Translations under genes and position numbers: made by a program
Part shown: positions 8,031 to 18,805 of the stretch, in pieces
Numbering within the stretch: position 1 is the first letter of the stretch
Layout of the letters: every line of letters starts with the position of its first letter
Source: Anthostomella pinea
Lineage: Eukaryota; Ascomycota; Sordariomycetes; Xylariales; Xylariaceae
Direction: 5' to 3'
Assembly (NCBI GenBank): GCA_963556695.1
Contig: CAUWAG010000006.1
Location: forward strand, 1 to 64,000
DNA: 64,000 bases
Notes under the pieces: generated by a model
What the model saw: the letters and a program-made list of their open reading frames with translations, nothing else
Databases searched by the model: none
What the model was told of the DNA's origin: nothing

Positions 8031-9750
8031 TCAGTGTTCACGTCTCTCCTCCGTAGCCATTGCTTGAAAAGCTCTGTTTCTTCGTCTTTGTCCTTGCGGA
8101 CTGGGGGCTTCTTCCACGATGGCTTGGCGAGTGTCTGCTGGAGGAATCTGTGATTCAAAGTGTAGGATATGTCTAGGGTGTGTTTTCCAGACCGGCAAGA
8201 TAGCCCTGATTGCCGTTCGTAGTACGGCATTCATCGTTCCGAGAAGCCCCTTGATACGACACGCTGATGTCATGCCTAAGCTCCTAGTCTTTTCGATTCC
8301 CGGGTACCAGGCCTTTAGGCCGTGTGTAAGAATAGGGATGACGCAAGCTATCACAGCCCTCCTAGTTGACTTGACTGGAAGTCCTTTGACCGTCTTGCAT
8401 AGTCCTCGAAGGTGGTTTGCTACCCTACTAGCCTTCTTGGCCCAGTGGGAAACGTGATCTTTGAAGTTGAGTCTTCTATCCAGCAGGACACCCAGCCATC
8501 GCATAGAATCCCCTGCTGTTTTGTACACTGTGCCGTGACGGACCGGAGGGTTGTCTGAGTTCTTTTTTTGCAAGAAATGCATGATTTCTATCTTGTCGGT
8601 GTCGAATTCAATAGCGTTGTCGTGTCCCTATTGATTGAGCGAGTGAAGGTTTTTAGACGCCTCTGCGGCTATTTCTTCAAAGTTCTTTCTGATGCAGAGG
8701 ATTGCTAGGTCGTCTGCGTATCCAAAGCGTCTCCTTTTCACACCAAGCCGGGCAAAGATTGGCTCTGTATATAGCATGTAAAGGATTGGGGAGGCCGGCG
8801 AGCCTTGTGGTAGCCCACAAGTAAGAGCTTTGACATCAGTCACGATACCTTCAAACCGGACCCTTGCGGACCGCTTGGACATGAACGACTGGACCCATTT
8901 TATGAGAAAGTCCGGCCAGCCCTGTTCTCTCATGCGAACCACCAGCCGTCCCATTAGGGCAGCGTCGAAGGCCCCTGTCACATCTGCTGTGACTACTGTT
9001 GCAATAAGGCCTTGGTCAAGGGCCTGCTCAATATCGTGTATGAGTGCAGCTACCAAGTCGGCGGCAGAGCGCTTTGGCAGAGCTCCAAAATGTTGTGGAG
9101 CTAGAATTCCGAGTTTGATGACAAACCAGGCAATTCTTTTTGTAATGAGTCATTCTAGGCCTTTGCCAAGACATGATAATAGCGATATTGGTCTGTAGCC
9201 CCTGGGGTTAGAGTAGTCTTTCTTGCCTGGTTTTTGGGATCATCACCACCTCGGCTACTTTGAATAGTTTAGGGTGGTGTCCAATCTGTAGACAGGTCTG
9301 GAAAAGCGCTCTGACGTATTCCTCAATCACTAGCCAGCAAGCTTTCAAAATTCATACCGTGAGGGCGTCGACTCCCGGGGAGTTGCTCTTGGTCCTCACA
9401 GTGCACCCCTCGGCCTCTTCTAGTTCGACGTGGTATTCGAGGGGAACGTATGACTTGGGTTGTGCGATCTGAGCGGACCAGGGGTCAATGATATCGTTGT
9501 CTGGGGTACTTCGCTCGAGCGTGGCTGAACGTAGTGCATTCGCCTTGCTCTCTTGTGAGTCGAACGTTCGGCCTCCTATGATTATCGGAGGGGAACGCAG
9601 TCCCGCCGACAGCTTGTGCTAGGAAACGATTCTGTACACGTCCTTAGGTTTGGTTGCTGAATCGATCAGATTCTGCCAGTACTCTCTCCTGGCTTTCCGA
9701 CCACGCGGCGAAAGTCCCATCGAGCCAAGTTCCGCCCTTCTTGGCTTGCG
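8031..9750 (-). pseudogene. LINE reverse transcriptase domain (frame-broken)
   Basis: The minus-strand stretch 8628-9056 holds VTADVTGAFDA (first catalytic Asp), LTCGLPQGSPASPILYMLY and the catalytic box FGYADDLAIL. A stop (8628-8630, TAG) precedes the continuation 8031-8582 with the thumb region (MRWLGVLLDRRLNFKDHV). The first part of the domain, towards 9750, is scattered over other frames. The catalytic YADD residues are intact although the gene cannot be translated as one ORF. Confidence 0.88.
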
Positions 9751-9752
9751 GC

Positions 9753-10721
9753 CTATTTGGATAAGGCCCTGTATGACTTAACTGCTGCTTTGCATTCGTC
9801 GTTCCACCAAGCAGTGGATCTATACTGTCGGGGCTTCTTGCCCACTATCTTGACGCAGCCTTGGATCACGTCGATCAAGCTCTGCGTAAAGACATCCACC
9901 TGGCCAGGGGATGCACCCAGCTGGGGGAGCTCGTGGATCCTGTTCTGGACATTATCAGCTAGCTCCTGTAGTTTATCGTCCGGTACTATCCAGCGATTGG
10001 CTTTGGGGACCCGGTCAAGATCTCCCTGAATTAGAACGACTATTTTTAATGTCTCGTGATCTAAGGTGCACTGGAGTGCATCATTGACCGAAGCTTCGGC
10101 CATAGGGACATCTGAGAAGACAAGATCCAATACGTTTCCGTCGTCATGTGTCGGGACATCTGGCTCGGAGATCAGATCCAGTCCGTGATCTGCCATAGTC
10201 TGCACAAGTGTAGCACCCCTATGATAACCTGGATTGCTCGAGTCCCAAGATGTGTCGCCAGCATTGAAATCGCCGGCTATGACACTGTCGAAGGGTGGGT
10301 CCTATACTTCCAGAATGTCGTCTACTTCCTGCGGATTGTCGCATGGTCTGTAGACACTAGCGAACGTGATGCCTCGTACCTTGACCCAAGTGATGTCTCT
10401 TGTGGCATAAGGCCGAAGTTGGTCTGCTTGAAGGTGTTTTCTCATATAGATGAGAGATCTAGGTCGTGTACTGTCGCTGTCCCAGGAATCCACCGGGGAA
10501 TAGATATCATAATTTGGGTGCGTCTTTACTCCCATCCTCCTGCAAGGTGGTATGCCGACCCAGGGCTCTTGTATCAAAATGATGTCCGCTTGCTCTCCTT
10601 TATAGTCAGCCAGGTTAATGGCCAACTCCGTAGGGCCTGCACTCCTTTGTCCTCCTGCCGCATTCACGGAATGGACGACCAGATGTCCGTGTCGATGTTT
10701 TTCGTTTGGTGTACCTAGCAT
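9753..10721 (-). pseudogene. LINE ORF2 start: APE-type endonuclease domain (broken)
   Basis: The ORF2 ATG (10721-10719) overlaps the ORF1 stop, the sequence ATGCTAG joining both. The first stretch (10302-10721) carries IILIQEPWVG with the catalytic Glu. A stop interrupts it before AGDFNAGDTSWD, and the next stretch (9753-10205) carries GNVLDLVFSD. These are the standard motifs of the apurinic-endonuclease fold that nicks the LINE target. The end of this piece leads into the linker before the reverse transcriptase. Confidence 0.85.
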
Positions 10722-12052
10722 TGACGAACAATAATGGTATTGGGGCCCCTGGTATGAGCTGTATTTGTCGTGTCGACTTGCATTGTGGTGTCTTCGCTGC
10801 TGTTACTAGGCATTGACTCAGCTTGAGTTCTGCCTGCTTCGTTGAAGGCCCTGGATCTGGCTCTTTCTCCAGCCAGCCTTATTTCCTGGATTTGCTCCCA
10901 TGTGGGCTTATGGATGATACCTTTCACGACCTTAGGGCGTGCAGGGCATTTGTTGAAGTCGGCAGCATGAGGCCTCCTGCAATTGATGCACTTTGGGATT
11001 GGTTTTTTGCACTCCCCCTGGTGTACCGCGCTGGCGCAGCGTACGCATATTTGCTTTTCACATTGGTAGTTCCTACTATGGTATCTGAAGCAGCTCGCAC
11101 ACTGGCGAACCTTGGGGGCGTATTGAATGTGCCTCGAGGTCATCGAGTGAGCAAAAAGCGTGAATGGTTTCTTCACTGCACGGGGCAGAGAGATCACCCA
11201 CATGGTCTCTGGATCGGAATCAACCGTGTTCCTTGAGATCATGCACCTCAAAGGTCTGTCGCATGTTTGGGCTTTGACTTCGTCAGCGACGGCAGCGTTG
11301 GTAATGTCGACTGTAAGCCCTTCTGCACTCATAACCTTTCTTGGGCATCTATCGACCTTATAGTGATGCCAGACTGTGTGGGTCTCGATCTTTTCTGCTT
11401 TGAGAATATCAGTGATTTCTTCTTGGAAGGCTAGGAGCTTAGCCTGAGTTGGCTTGTCCCTTAGGTGTAAGGTAAATCTAGAGGGGCACCGGGTCACTTC
11501 TCTAAGCTCTTGAGGGTGGAGCTTAAGTCTTCTGTTCAGTATAGACTTTATTCCGTAAGGCTCTAGGTGGCTATTATCTATGCGGACAAAGACCCGGAGA
11601 TTATCCTGCTTCTTCTTTAGTTGGTTGGCAGTGATACGGGCGCCAGGCTGTATTTTCTTTATGGTAATATTGACTGTCTGTGGATGCTGTCGTTGGCTAA
11701 AGGAGACAGTTTGGGCAAAGGTCATGGTGGGCTTTACCATCCCTATCCCCCCAGGGATGGTCTTCTTTTTAGGCAGATCTTGGGTTTCCAGCCACTCGCT
11801 CAGACATTTAGAGAAGAAAGCGCTGAACTCCTTGGCATGAGAGTATAATTTGGTTCCAGCTTTCTCAAGTGTCTTATCAACCACTGCAGCACACTCTTAA
11901 AATATTGTCATCCTGGCTTCATAAAGATGCTTGTCTTTAGCCAGTATTCTGGCAATTTGGTCCTGGCACTCTGAGGAGGAGGTTTTATTCTCTATACCGC
12001 GTGTAATGGCTTGGTCTGTCGAGATTTCGTTCAATTGAGGTTGTTTCATTCC
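10715..12052 (-). pseudogene. LINE ORF1, gag-like protein with zinc knuckles
   Basis: The open part 10715-11884 (389 codons) ends with Cys/His clusters (CASCFRYHS, CVRCASAVHQGEC, CINCRRPHAADFNKC), the nucleic-acid-binding knuckles of LINE gag proteins. The same frame continues upstream of a TAA at 11897-11899 to an ATG near 12052, so the ORF is broken by one stop that could be a former CAA. It binds element RNA in functional relatives. The stop of this ORF overlaps the ORF2 start. Confidence 0.85.
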
Positions 12053-12426
12053 AGTGGTGCTGCTGTTATTGATATTTTGGGATTTTCCTTTCAGAGGGGA
12101 AATAACGGTGAAGTCAGCCTCAGAGACCTATGACGGGCTGCTGCTGATGTCGTCAAGTAGCGCCTAGCAGAGCCTGCTCGGAGTTGCCGGGCCGTATGTC
12201 TTTCTAGGGGTCGGGGATTTGAGCATGCCGCCGGTGGTCGTCTTTGGGACGGCCACGGGCATGTTTGGGGGCCCGTCGTGGAAGGGTGCCATCCGGCTTG
12301 TGAGAAAATTCTCTTGTGCCTTGGCAGAGATAGTCAGTTACTGAGAGGAGTGCCTGCTTTAGTGCAAATATCAAGGTTGCGCCCTAACAGTGGGGCGCCA
12401 AGAAAAATAGTTGTTTTTGTGAGGCT

Positions 12427-12768
12427 GTGGACGTTGTAAAACTGGTCCAGACTAAAAGGGACCTGGGGAGGACTAAATATGCTGAGCGTGTTCAAAAACA
12501 ACGCCGGGCTACTAAGAATACTCCATTGAAGTCAGGAGGGGTGTTGACAGTAGCTGATGGCCGGTGGATGGTCCAGCAAAAGGAAGAAGACCAGATAGTC
12601 AAGGCGAGGAAGATGGTTGAAGCAGCAGATCTAAGGTCTCGCAAATGCTGCAAAACGCTGTTTTCTGAAGCAGCAAAGGAGTCACGCAAACAGAGGCTTT
12701 CTGGGAGAATGGCACCGGCGGAAATATACGAATCTGGCCACGGTTGCAGGTGGTTGAAGCGTTTCTAG
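12427..12768 (+). pseudogene. Pogo-like transposase C-terminal fragment
   Basis: The 113-codon open stretch contains KSGGVLTVADGRWMVQQKEE followed by a long Lys/Arg/Glu-rich helix, as at the C-terminus of fungal pogo/Fot1-class transposases. No catalytic DDE domain is present upstream because the LINE and LTR boundary comes first. It is on the opposite strand from the N-terminal fragment at 2294-2582, and nothing links the two copies. Other coiled-coil proteins could look similar. Confidence 0.45.
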
Positions 12769-13378
12769 TTGGATAGATCGAAAAACTGGGTGTTTTGGTG
12801 ATCTGAGTGTTTTGGTGTCCAGCACCAGCTTTAGCTGGTGAGCCGGAGCGAATCCTGAATAAAGTGGGGCGTGGCACGGGTACAATGTAGAAAGAACCAA
12901 GGCGCCGGTAACCACCAGTGATGTCTTAATTACGCTCATATTAGATAGATCTTTTACAAATCAAGGCCTACAAGTAACTTCTAATAGGCTTACTTCGAAC
13001 TGGTACAGCAATTACAATAGTCGCTCTGCTGGTAGAAATGTAGTGTAATAAAGCATAAAGACTTATACGTTACGGAAGGCAATAGTGTCTAGCTGCGCGT
13101 ACCACAAGGCACCAATTCTCTCCTTGTTAAACACTGGAGTAGAGTGTGTTCCTAAAAAGCCTATTATGTCTATTGAGGTTTATAAATGGCTTTAGGCTCT
13201 TAAAGCTACTGCGGATGAGTACGCCATTATTTGTCCTTTGTTTCAACGTGCTAAAGGAAGCCGTTAAACCTTGTTTATATATTAAGAAACTAGCTCGCAT
13301 CCCCTACACAACTTCAGAGTGTCGCATGATATTTACTTACATCACCTCTTCATGAATTCGTCCGTATCCGACCAGTAA
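12769..13378. other. No gene recognised
   Basis: AT-rich DNA with short frames, many in-frame stops and no recognisable motif. Confidence 0.5.
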
Positions 13379-13824
13379 CTAAATCAGGTTGTCCCGTCCG
13401 AGGATCTTTTTCTTCCAGATACATGAGCCGGCTTCCACTATCGCCTTCTCAGAACACGTGGTGTTTCTCTTTATACATGCCAGGATTGCGAATGCAACTG
13501 TGAGTGTTTGTTTTGTTTGTTTGTTTTGTATTTAACGTGGGGGATTGCTCCTCAGTAGTGCAAACCACGCCTTCCAGAGCCTCTGCATCGCAGGGTTGTG
13601 GAGGTATCAAGATAATCAACTGTGAGTGTTATGCTCAGTGTAGCGGTTAAAGCCACGAAAACTAAGTACATGCGCCTATACCTCACTCTCACCGGGGACG
13701 GTGGCTGGTGGGATACATGTCTGAGTAGCCTGAAGGTGGCTATCGAGCTTAAAACAGTAATCGAGCTCTCAATAGCTAGTGCTGTGCAGATGACTGAGGT
13801 TTGGAGGATATCAGGAGTTCCCAT
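13379..13824 (-). pseudogene. Small membrane-protein ORF split by a LINE tail
   Basis: On the minus strand an ATG at 13824 opens a frame with two hydrophobic segments (VICTALAIESSITVLSSIA and a second starting MYLVFVALTATLSI). The frame is interrupted at 13617 by a 108-bp LINE tail plus target duplication. When the insert and one duplicate are ignored, the frame continues through AFAILACIKRNTTCSEKAIV to a TAG at 13381-13379, about 110 codons in all. The family is unknown. A related segment (NTTCSEKTIVE) recurs on the minus strand at 14181-14214. Confidence 0.5.
13509..13616 (-). mobile_element. 5'-truncated LINE 3' end (108 bp) with 14-bp target duplication
   Basis: About 90 bp (13530-13612) match the 3' end of the LINE at 6994-7075 with few differences, followed on the minus strand by an (AAAC)n-type tail instead of (CAAT)n. 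The insert is flanked by the perfect direct repeat CAACTGTGAGTGTT (13495-13508 and 13617-13630). This is the usual product of target-primed reverse transcription that stopped early. Confidence 0.9.
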
Positions 13825-14282
13825 AATGCACTAACTAGCAAGAAACCGATGCCGTGCCGGATAGTACAGCCATGGCAGCAAGAACGATATAACCCTTTGA
13901 TAAGTGCTCATAGCTAGGCTAGTACAGAACGTCAATAGCGCATCATTGGGGGGAATCGGCCTCGGGTTGATACGTCTCCGAAGGTGATTGCTTTCAATCG
14001 CAGATGTAAGGACAGGTATTCTCGCTGTAGCAATGACTTGCGGGCACGCCTTCTTCCAGCTTTAAAGCGAGCCGGCTTCCATTTAGAAGAGGAAACACCC
14101 AGATCCGCGCAGTGTTTCTGTCTGTCAAATGACAACGGGAAGCCTACAGAGTTTATAGCATCTGAGGATGACGAATGAGGATTCCACTATCGTCTTCTCA
14201 GAACATGTGGTATTTTCCCATTATCGTGAAAAGGGATGACGAATAGCCGGGCAGCACCGACATACAGTCTCCCATTTACAGG
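13825..14282. other. No clear gene; short repeat of the upstream membrane ORF
   Basis: One small plus-strand frame (13984-14178, 64 codons, Arg/Cys-rich, no known domain) is present. The segment 14181-14214 matches 13434-13467 at most positions; the visible differences include C/T and G/A transitions. It appears to be a copied piece of the small membrane ORF. Confidence 0.4.
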
Positions 14283-14792
14283 CCCAAGGCCCGGCCGACG
14301 TCAGTCGAGGCCCTTGTAGCCCTTTTCCGCAATGGCCGTATTGTGGGGGAGAAGCATGGCATCTCCGGCCCCTTCAATGCCCTCCGCCACCGGCGTTTCC
14401 ACGTGTGGATCGACGATAACTACAGGTTGCCGAAGAACACCTGAGATTTGATCCTGTGGATGGCTCTGTTGCTCCTTATGCTCGGGCGAGCCCTGGACTC
14501 CGACCTGGAGATATACTTCATGAGTCAGCGCAACACTGACGCCGAGAGTCTCGACAACAAGGAACGCCAGAAGTTCGATGCTCTAAGCCAGCTATGGATC
14601 ACCAAGAACTGGCGAGAAGCGAGGAGCCTCGCAGAGAGGACCCCGATACAGCGTGACATGGGTCTCGCAGAATGGATCAATAAACTCTCGCCTGGAGAGG
14701 AGCCAATTCAGCAGACGGGGGCAACGGCGGCGGTGGCGGGCGAGAGCACAAGCTCAGAGCCGTTCGTTATTTACGCGCGATTTCCACTGTAG
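14283..14792 (+). pseudogene. Unknown gene remnant with one in-frame stop
   Basis: One frame runs through EALVALFRNGRIVGEKHGIS (about 14307-14366) and YRLPKNT, meets a TGA near 14441-14443, and continues for 115 codons through a hydrophobic stretch (ILWMALLLLML), FMSQRNTDAESLDNKERQ and a Glu/Ala-rich end. The TGA could be a former CGA. I do not recognise the family. Its 3' end overlaps the convergent gene at 14767 by a few bases. Confidence 0.4.
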
Positions 14793-15940
14793 CTAGCCGT
14801 TCTTGACTTCTTCCAATGCATCGTGTTCCCCACGATCTGCCCACCGCGAGGCTCCCGATCTTTCCAAACTCGCGCTTAAGCTCCTCCTCGTTCGGCGTAA
14901 ACGAGTACTTCTCGAAAAAGTCGTATAGCTCGTTCACGAACTTAACCCAGCCAGTTGAACGTGATCGGTAAGGTCCATCGCCTCCGCTTTTTCGGCTTAG
15001 ATATAGACCAGCCTGAGCGCGCAGCAGGTGGAATTCCTGTAGTACCGTATCGTCTTGGTTGTCCTTGGCTGCTGGATAATGTGTTAACGTTGACCTCAAA
15101 CCAGAATTTGCATAATCAGTAGGCTGCTGGAAGTACTTACTCGAAAGTTCGTCCATAAGAGTGCCAAGCGCCTCGGCCATCTCTGGCGGGAAGACGGCAC
15201 TGGGATTGTGCAACAGCTTCTGGTAAAGCTTTTTCCAGATGGCGCCCGTAATAAAGTAGGACTTCAGTTGATCGTTTTTTTAAGTACTGTTCGTAGCCAT
15301 CGTTCATCTCACTGCAGAAATCCTTGTCGGTCTTTTTGGTTGGGATCTTGAATGGAAAGCCACTGAATCTGCGCTCAGCCAGGCTATTGATTGCATCGTT
15401 GAGCAAGTCGAAGCATGATCGGACAGATTTTTCATCGTTCGGACCTGCTTGGTCACTTGTAGCCCGACTACGGTCAATCTCATCTTTCAGGACACTGATA
15501 TCATCCCGGAGACTGGCAATGATTTCAAGCAGCCCACGAACATGCACATCCTCCGGCTTTGGGGCCTGGGCGGCTGTGGTCGTGAAGCTTGCTCGAGAGG
15601 TGCGCGAGTCGTTGTCGTAAGCCGCAGTAGGTGGATGTCGGGAACCCATAGAGTCGCGAACGGGGTCATGGTTTATGACGTTGATCTTCATGCGCTTCTC
15701 AGATCGCTCGTTACTGGATGTGCCGCTGACGGAGGGTTGCGAGTGATCGGTGGCGGGTCGCTTCTGAGCCTTAGATGATGAGCATCGAGGCTGTCCTGGT
15801 GTGTGCGCTCCTGCATCATGCTTGCAGTGATACGTCGATGGTTGGATTGGCTGTGGGAAAGTGATTATACAAATCGACGGACGAAATATTTTATTGCCGT
15901 GCACCTTGGAGGGATGGAAAGATGATGAAGGTCGCGACAC
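14767..15940 (-). pseudogene. Unknown coiled-coil protein with a frameshift at an A7 run
   Basis: Minus strand. The first stretch (15940 down to 15137) has a basic, Ser-rich start, then a predicted coiled coil (GLLEIIASLRDDISVLKDEI), then KIPTKKTDKDFCSEMNDGYE. At a run of seven A (+ strand T7 at about 15274-15280) the frame shifts. The next frame continues as coherent protein through SYFITGAIWKKLY and PPEMAEALGTLMDELSS to 14767. One extra A explains the break. No ATG fits the first stretch at its 5' end, so the true start is uncertain. Family unknown. Confidence 0.5.
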
Positions 15941-17170
15941 TACCCAAGGGGACGCGGAGGTGTCAGCGCTCGTAGTAAGGCGACACGCCTCATCTCAGCT
16001 CGACCTTGCTCGTTTGTGGCTTGCGGTATCGTTGTACGGAAAGTAGCTTCTAATACTGGTATACGTTTAGCTCTTTTCTTCTGCTGGCAGTATACCGTTG
16101 TCGCGTTGGTATCCTCGGAATCGAAGGTCTAGCAGCACGGCCATGTACCAAAGCGCGATTCTGTTTCATTATCTATATATAAGCAAAGTTTATCTTGTGT
16201 GTTGCTCATATGTTATCCACAAGAATCTTAAGGGGTGATAGATTCGTTTATTTAAAGTGCAGGGAACGGTATACTCGACACGTTTGCCCTCCAAAGTGTG
16301 TCCAGTTAGTAGTGTTGCAGACAACGAGGAAAGTTAACAGTCTTTTCCGTTCACGCATGAGGCGTCACTCGACCATGACGAAGTTAAGGCCGACGTTGCC
16401 CGTCTCTAAACCGACTAAGTTTGAAACCAGTCCAGTCAGCTTTATGGGTGCATGAGCCAGTATGATTCAGCAGTGTCTTTGGCTGGCCCCGAAAGACATA
16501 TTTAGGTTCATAATACTGGGGGGCGCGCCGCGCCGACAGCGAAATTGACGGCACAGACCCTATTTCCTCTCGCCGGCGAGATTACCTAAAGCAAGACCGA
16601 GTAGGAGACCGAAAAGATTGAAAGAATTGTCACTACAATCTTCTTCAAGATCAAGCTACGGCTGAGCTGTGCGATCGAATATCAAGCCAAGTCGTCGTCA
16701 TATGCCGCGACAAAAACCACGAGTTGATCGTGTTTCGTATGTCGATACCGTATTGATACAAATCATCATGTCCCTCGCAGCTGGACCTGTTGGACCTTGT
16801 TGACGGAAGCTTGGTGGTCAGCCCGCTGTCAGATGGTTGCAAGGTGGGGGACCCTACCACATAAGGTGCAAATCACGTGACTCGAAAGTATAAAAGAACC
16901 CGACCTATGACGTGCAAGTATGTAAGGAAGAGGACAAATGTTGAAATATGGAGAGTTGGTGTCAGAAGGGATAAATTTCGAGAATTGTTATTTCAATAGT
17001 TGCCCGATTTCAATAGTACCCCTCTGCCAGCTGCCACATCCCTGCCAGCCGCCACCCCCACCACCCTGCCCTGCCTGCCAGCTGCCACAACCTTGTGCGC
17101 TGCTTTTCTCACACAACTGCAACTGCAATTGCAATTGCAAAACCTGCCAACTTTACCACTTTTCGTCACT
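15941..17170. other. No gene recognised; short repeats
   Basis: Intergenic. TATAAAA lies at about 16890 downstream of a TCACGTGAC motif, which looks promoter-like. Between 17010 and 17140 the DNA is built of degenerate CTGCCA-type and TGCAAT-type short repeats (TGCAACTGCAATTGCAATTGC). Confidence 0.4.
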
Positions 17171-17175
17171 TCTGC

Positions 17176-17530
17176 CACCAATTATCGACCCTCCTGATGG
17201 CAGCGCGAACGGCGGCGAGCTCGCAGATACGTGGGAAGAAGTCTACCGCTCTCTGCTTGCATTCTCGCTCGCCAACGGCTTTGGGATCACATTCGGCGCG
17301 GGATCGAACCGCGTGGATGGCAAGCCGACTCGATATGAGATCTACTGCGATCGGGGCAAGCGCACGAAGCCCTCGCAGGCCAAGAGCCGCGATACCTACT
17401 CGCAGAAGATCGACTGCCCTTAGAAAGGGAACATTACTGCGCTGAAGGAAAATGATCGCAAATGGGGCTTCCGCGTTGCCAGAAACGCTGAAAATGGACT
17501 CTCGTTCACCCACAACCACCCTCCGACCAC
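17176..17530 (+). pseudogene. MULE transposase N-terminal fragment (FAR1/WRKY-like zinc finger)
   Basis: The frame reads TWEEVYRSLLAFSLANGFGI, then EIYCDRGKRTKP, a Lys-rich linker and KIDCP. A TAG at 17421-17423 follows, then KGNITALKENDRKWGFRV and FTHNHPPTTDP. The spacing Cys...Cys...His-x-His is that of the FAR1-like domain at the start of fungal Mutator-like (Hop-type) transposases. The stop lies where Trp or Phe is usual (CPW or CPF). The transposase core is absent: at about 17530 the sequence passes into an unrelated TEA-domain gene. Confidence 0.6.
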
Positions 17531-18800
17531 CGATCCTTCTGTGCACGCGTGCCATGCTCATTGCAAAATACATCTTGCTACGTGGATTGGATATTAACAT
17601 CCCTTGTGACGAAGAATTGATCCCGGATAGCAATGTAGGAAAAGATGACCCTGGAAGGCGATCGCCTCTGGCAAAACAGGCGCGAAAGCGAGTATCAAGT
17701 CATATACATGTCTTAAAGTCCTACCTCGCTACCTTGGTCACTGGTAAGAAAATCGTACCCGATTCCACAGATATCAAACTGATCTTTTCTTAGGTCATTT
17801 TATCTTGCCTGTCAATCAAGCTGTCCCAACCAATCAGGACGTAAACGACTTAAACTACAACAAGCTCCTCACCGCTATTGCTGACGGCATCCTCCCTAAC
17901 GAGCTTCCAAACTACGACTACTTCTCCATGCTGCTAGGTGCAGACGAGGATGTGTTTCTTCGACCAAAGAGATGCTTGCATTCGTCTCGCCACCCAAGAT
18001 TAATGCTAAAGAGAAGCACGGCAATAACCATCCTGCAACAGTACTACACGATTACACGCGGGCACTTTTACAGAAACCGTCGTCATCCATCGAAGAGATA
18101 TCTCGCAAGTGGGCCCTGAGCTTTCCAGAGCTAAGCGGTCGACTCATGAGCGCCCTGAACGACACAGGGTCAGCTAACGAGCGGACATCACGCTATGTTG
18201 TGGGTCCCTGTGATACTTTCCATTTCGAAGTCGCCCTGGATATGCATTCGGGCTCCACATTCCCAAACGACTCCGAGCTCCGAGGCGTGATCGCACTCGC
18301 CATCTGTCTGCCCTCCCTTCAGCACCACAGCTGGAAATCTGTGACGTCCATCGCAAAGCCAAAGAGCTGCAAATTCCTGGGTCTGAGATAGGCTTCTGGG
18401 ACCACAGTGAACTGGTGGAGGCCTTTGCATCTGGAGACGCCGCCGGCTATGGCAACGAGCCGTATGACTTTACCATTGGCGGTCAACACCAAATAGGTCG
18501 TGTGCCATTCCCAGCAAGCAATTGGCCGGAGACGTTCAGTAAACTAGCCTGATACATCACTGCAGAACGCGAGAAGGAACATGGGTGCCCAGTCCACAAG
18601 CCACCAGGGGCAAGCCCGGGTGCTTATCCTCCCATGCCACTGGTTGACAAGGCCTCAAGCGTCATGGAGCTTCTATCTAAGGTTGCCATGTACCAGGAAG
18701 TATGGTCTGCTCGGAATAACGGTGATGGAATATCCGGAGGGACCTGGACACGGCGGGCCGTGATCTTGTTGACTTTTGTCCCTACCCACGAGCATCGGCA
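17530..18800 (+). pseudogene. AbaA-like TEA/ATTS transcription factor remnant
   Basis: TEA factors bind DNA; AbaA controls conidiophore development in ascomycetes. Here KQARKRVSSHIHVLK (about 17673-17717) is the C-terminal helix of the TEA domain. A likely intron follows (donor GTAAGA at about 17744, acceptor TTAG at about 17793). Then come PNYDYFSMLLGADEDVF and RPKRC, a frameshift near 17975, FVSPPKIN, ISRKWALSFPELSGRLM, and after another frame change VPFPASNWPETF, LLSKVAMYQEVWS and WTRRAVILLTF (ending about 18780). This order and wording match the AbaA family, so I am fairly sure of the family although the N-terminal half of the TEA domain is poor or missing. The gene is cut at about 18800 by Copia sequence. 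Confidence 0.7.
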
Positions 18801-18805
18801 TGGTT

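Larger units (their letters stand above)
6961..12366 (-). mobile_element. Tad-like LINE (non-LTR retrotransposon), nearly full length but broken
   Basis: Read on the minus strand, the element carries in order a gag-like ORF1 with zinc knuckles, an APE-type endonuclease, a reverse transcriptase and an RNase H domain, followed by a Cys-rich tail and a 3' end with short tandem repeats (CAAT)n then (CT)n. This is the structure of fungal Tad-clade LINEs. About 5.4 kb is a plausible full length. A 9-bp AATATCAAG at each end (6952-6960, 12367-12375) is a candidate target duplication. Several frameshifts and stops inactivate ORF2. A second, very short copy of its 3' end lies at 13509-13616. Confidence 0.88.
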
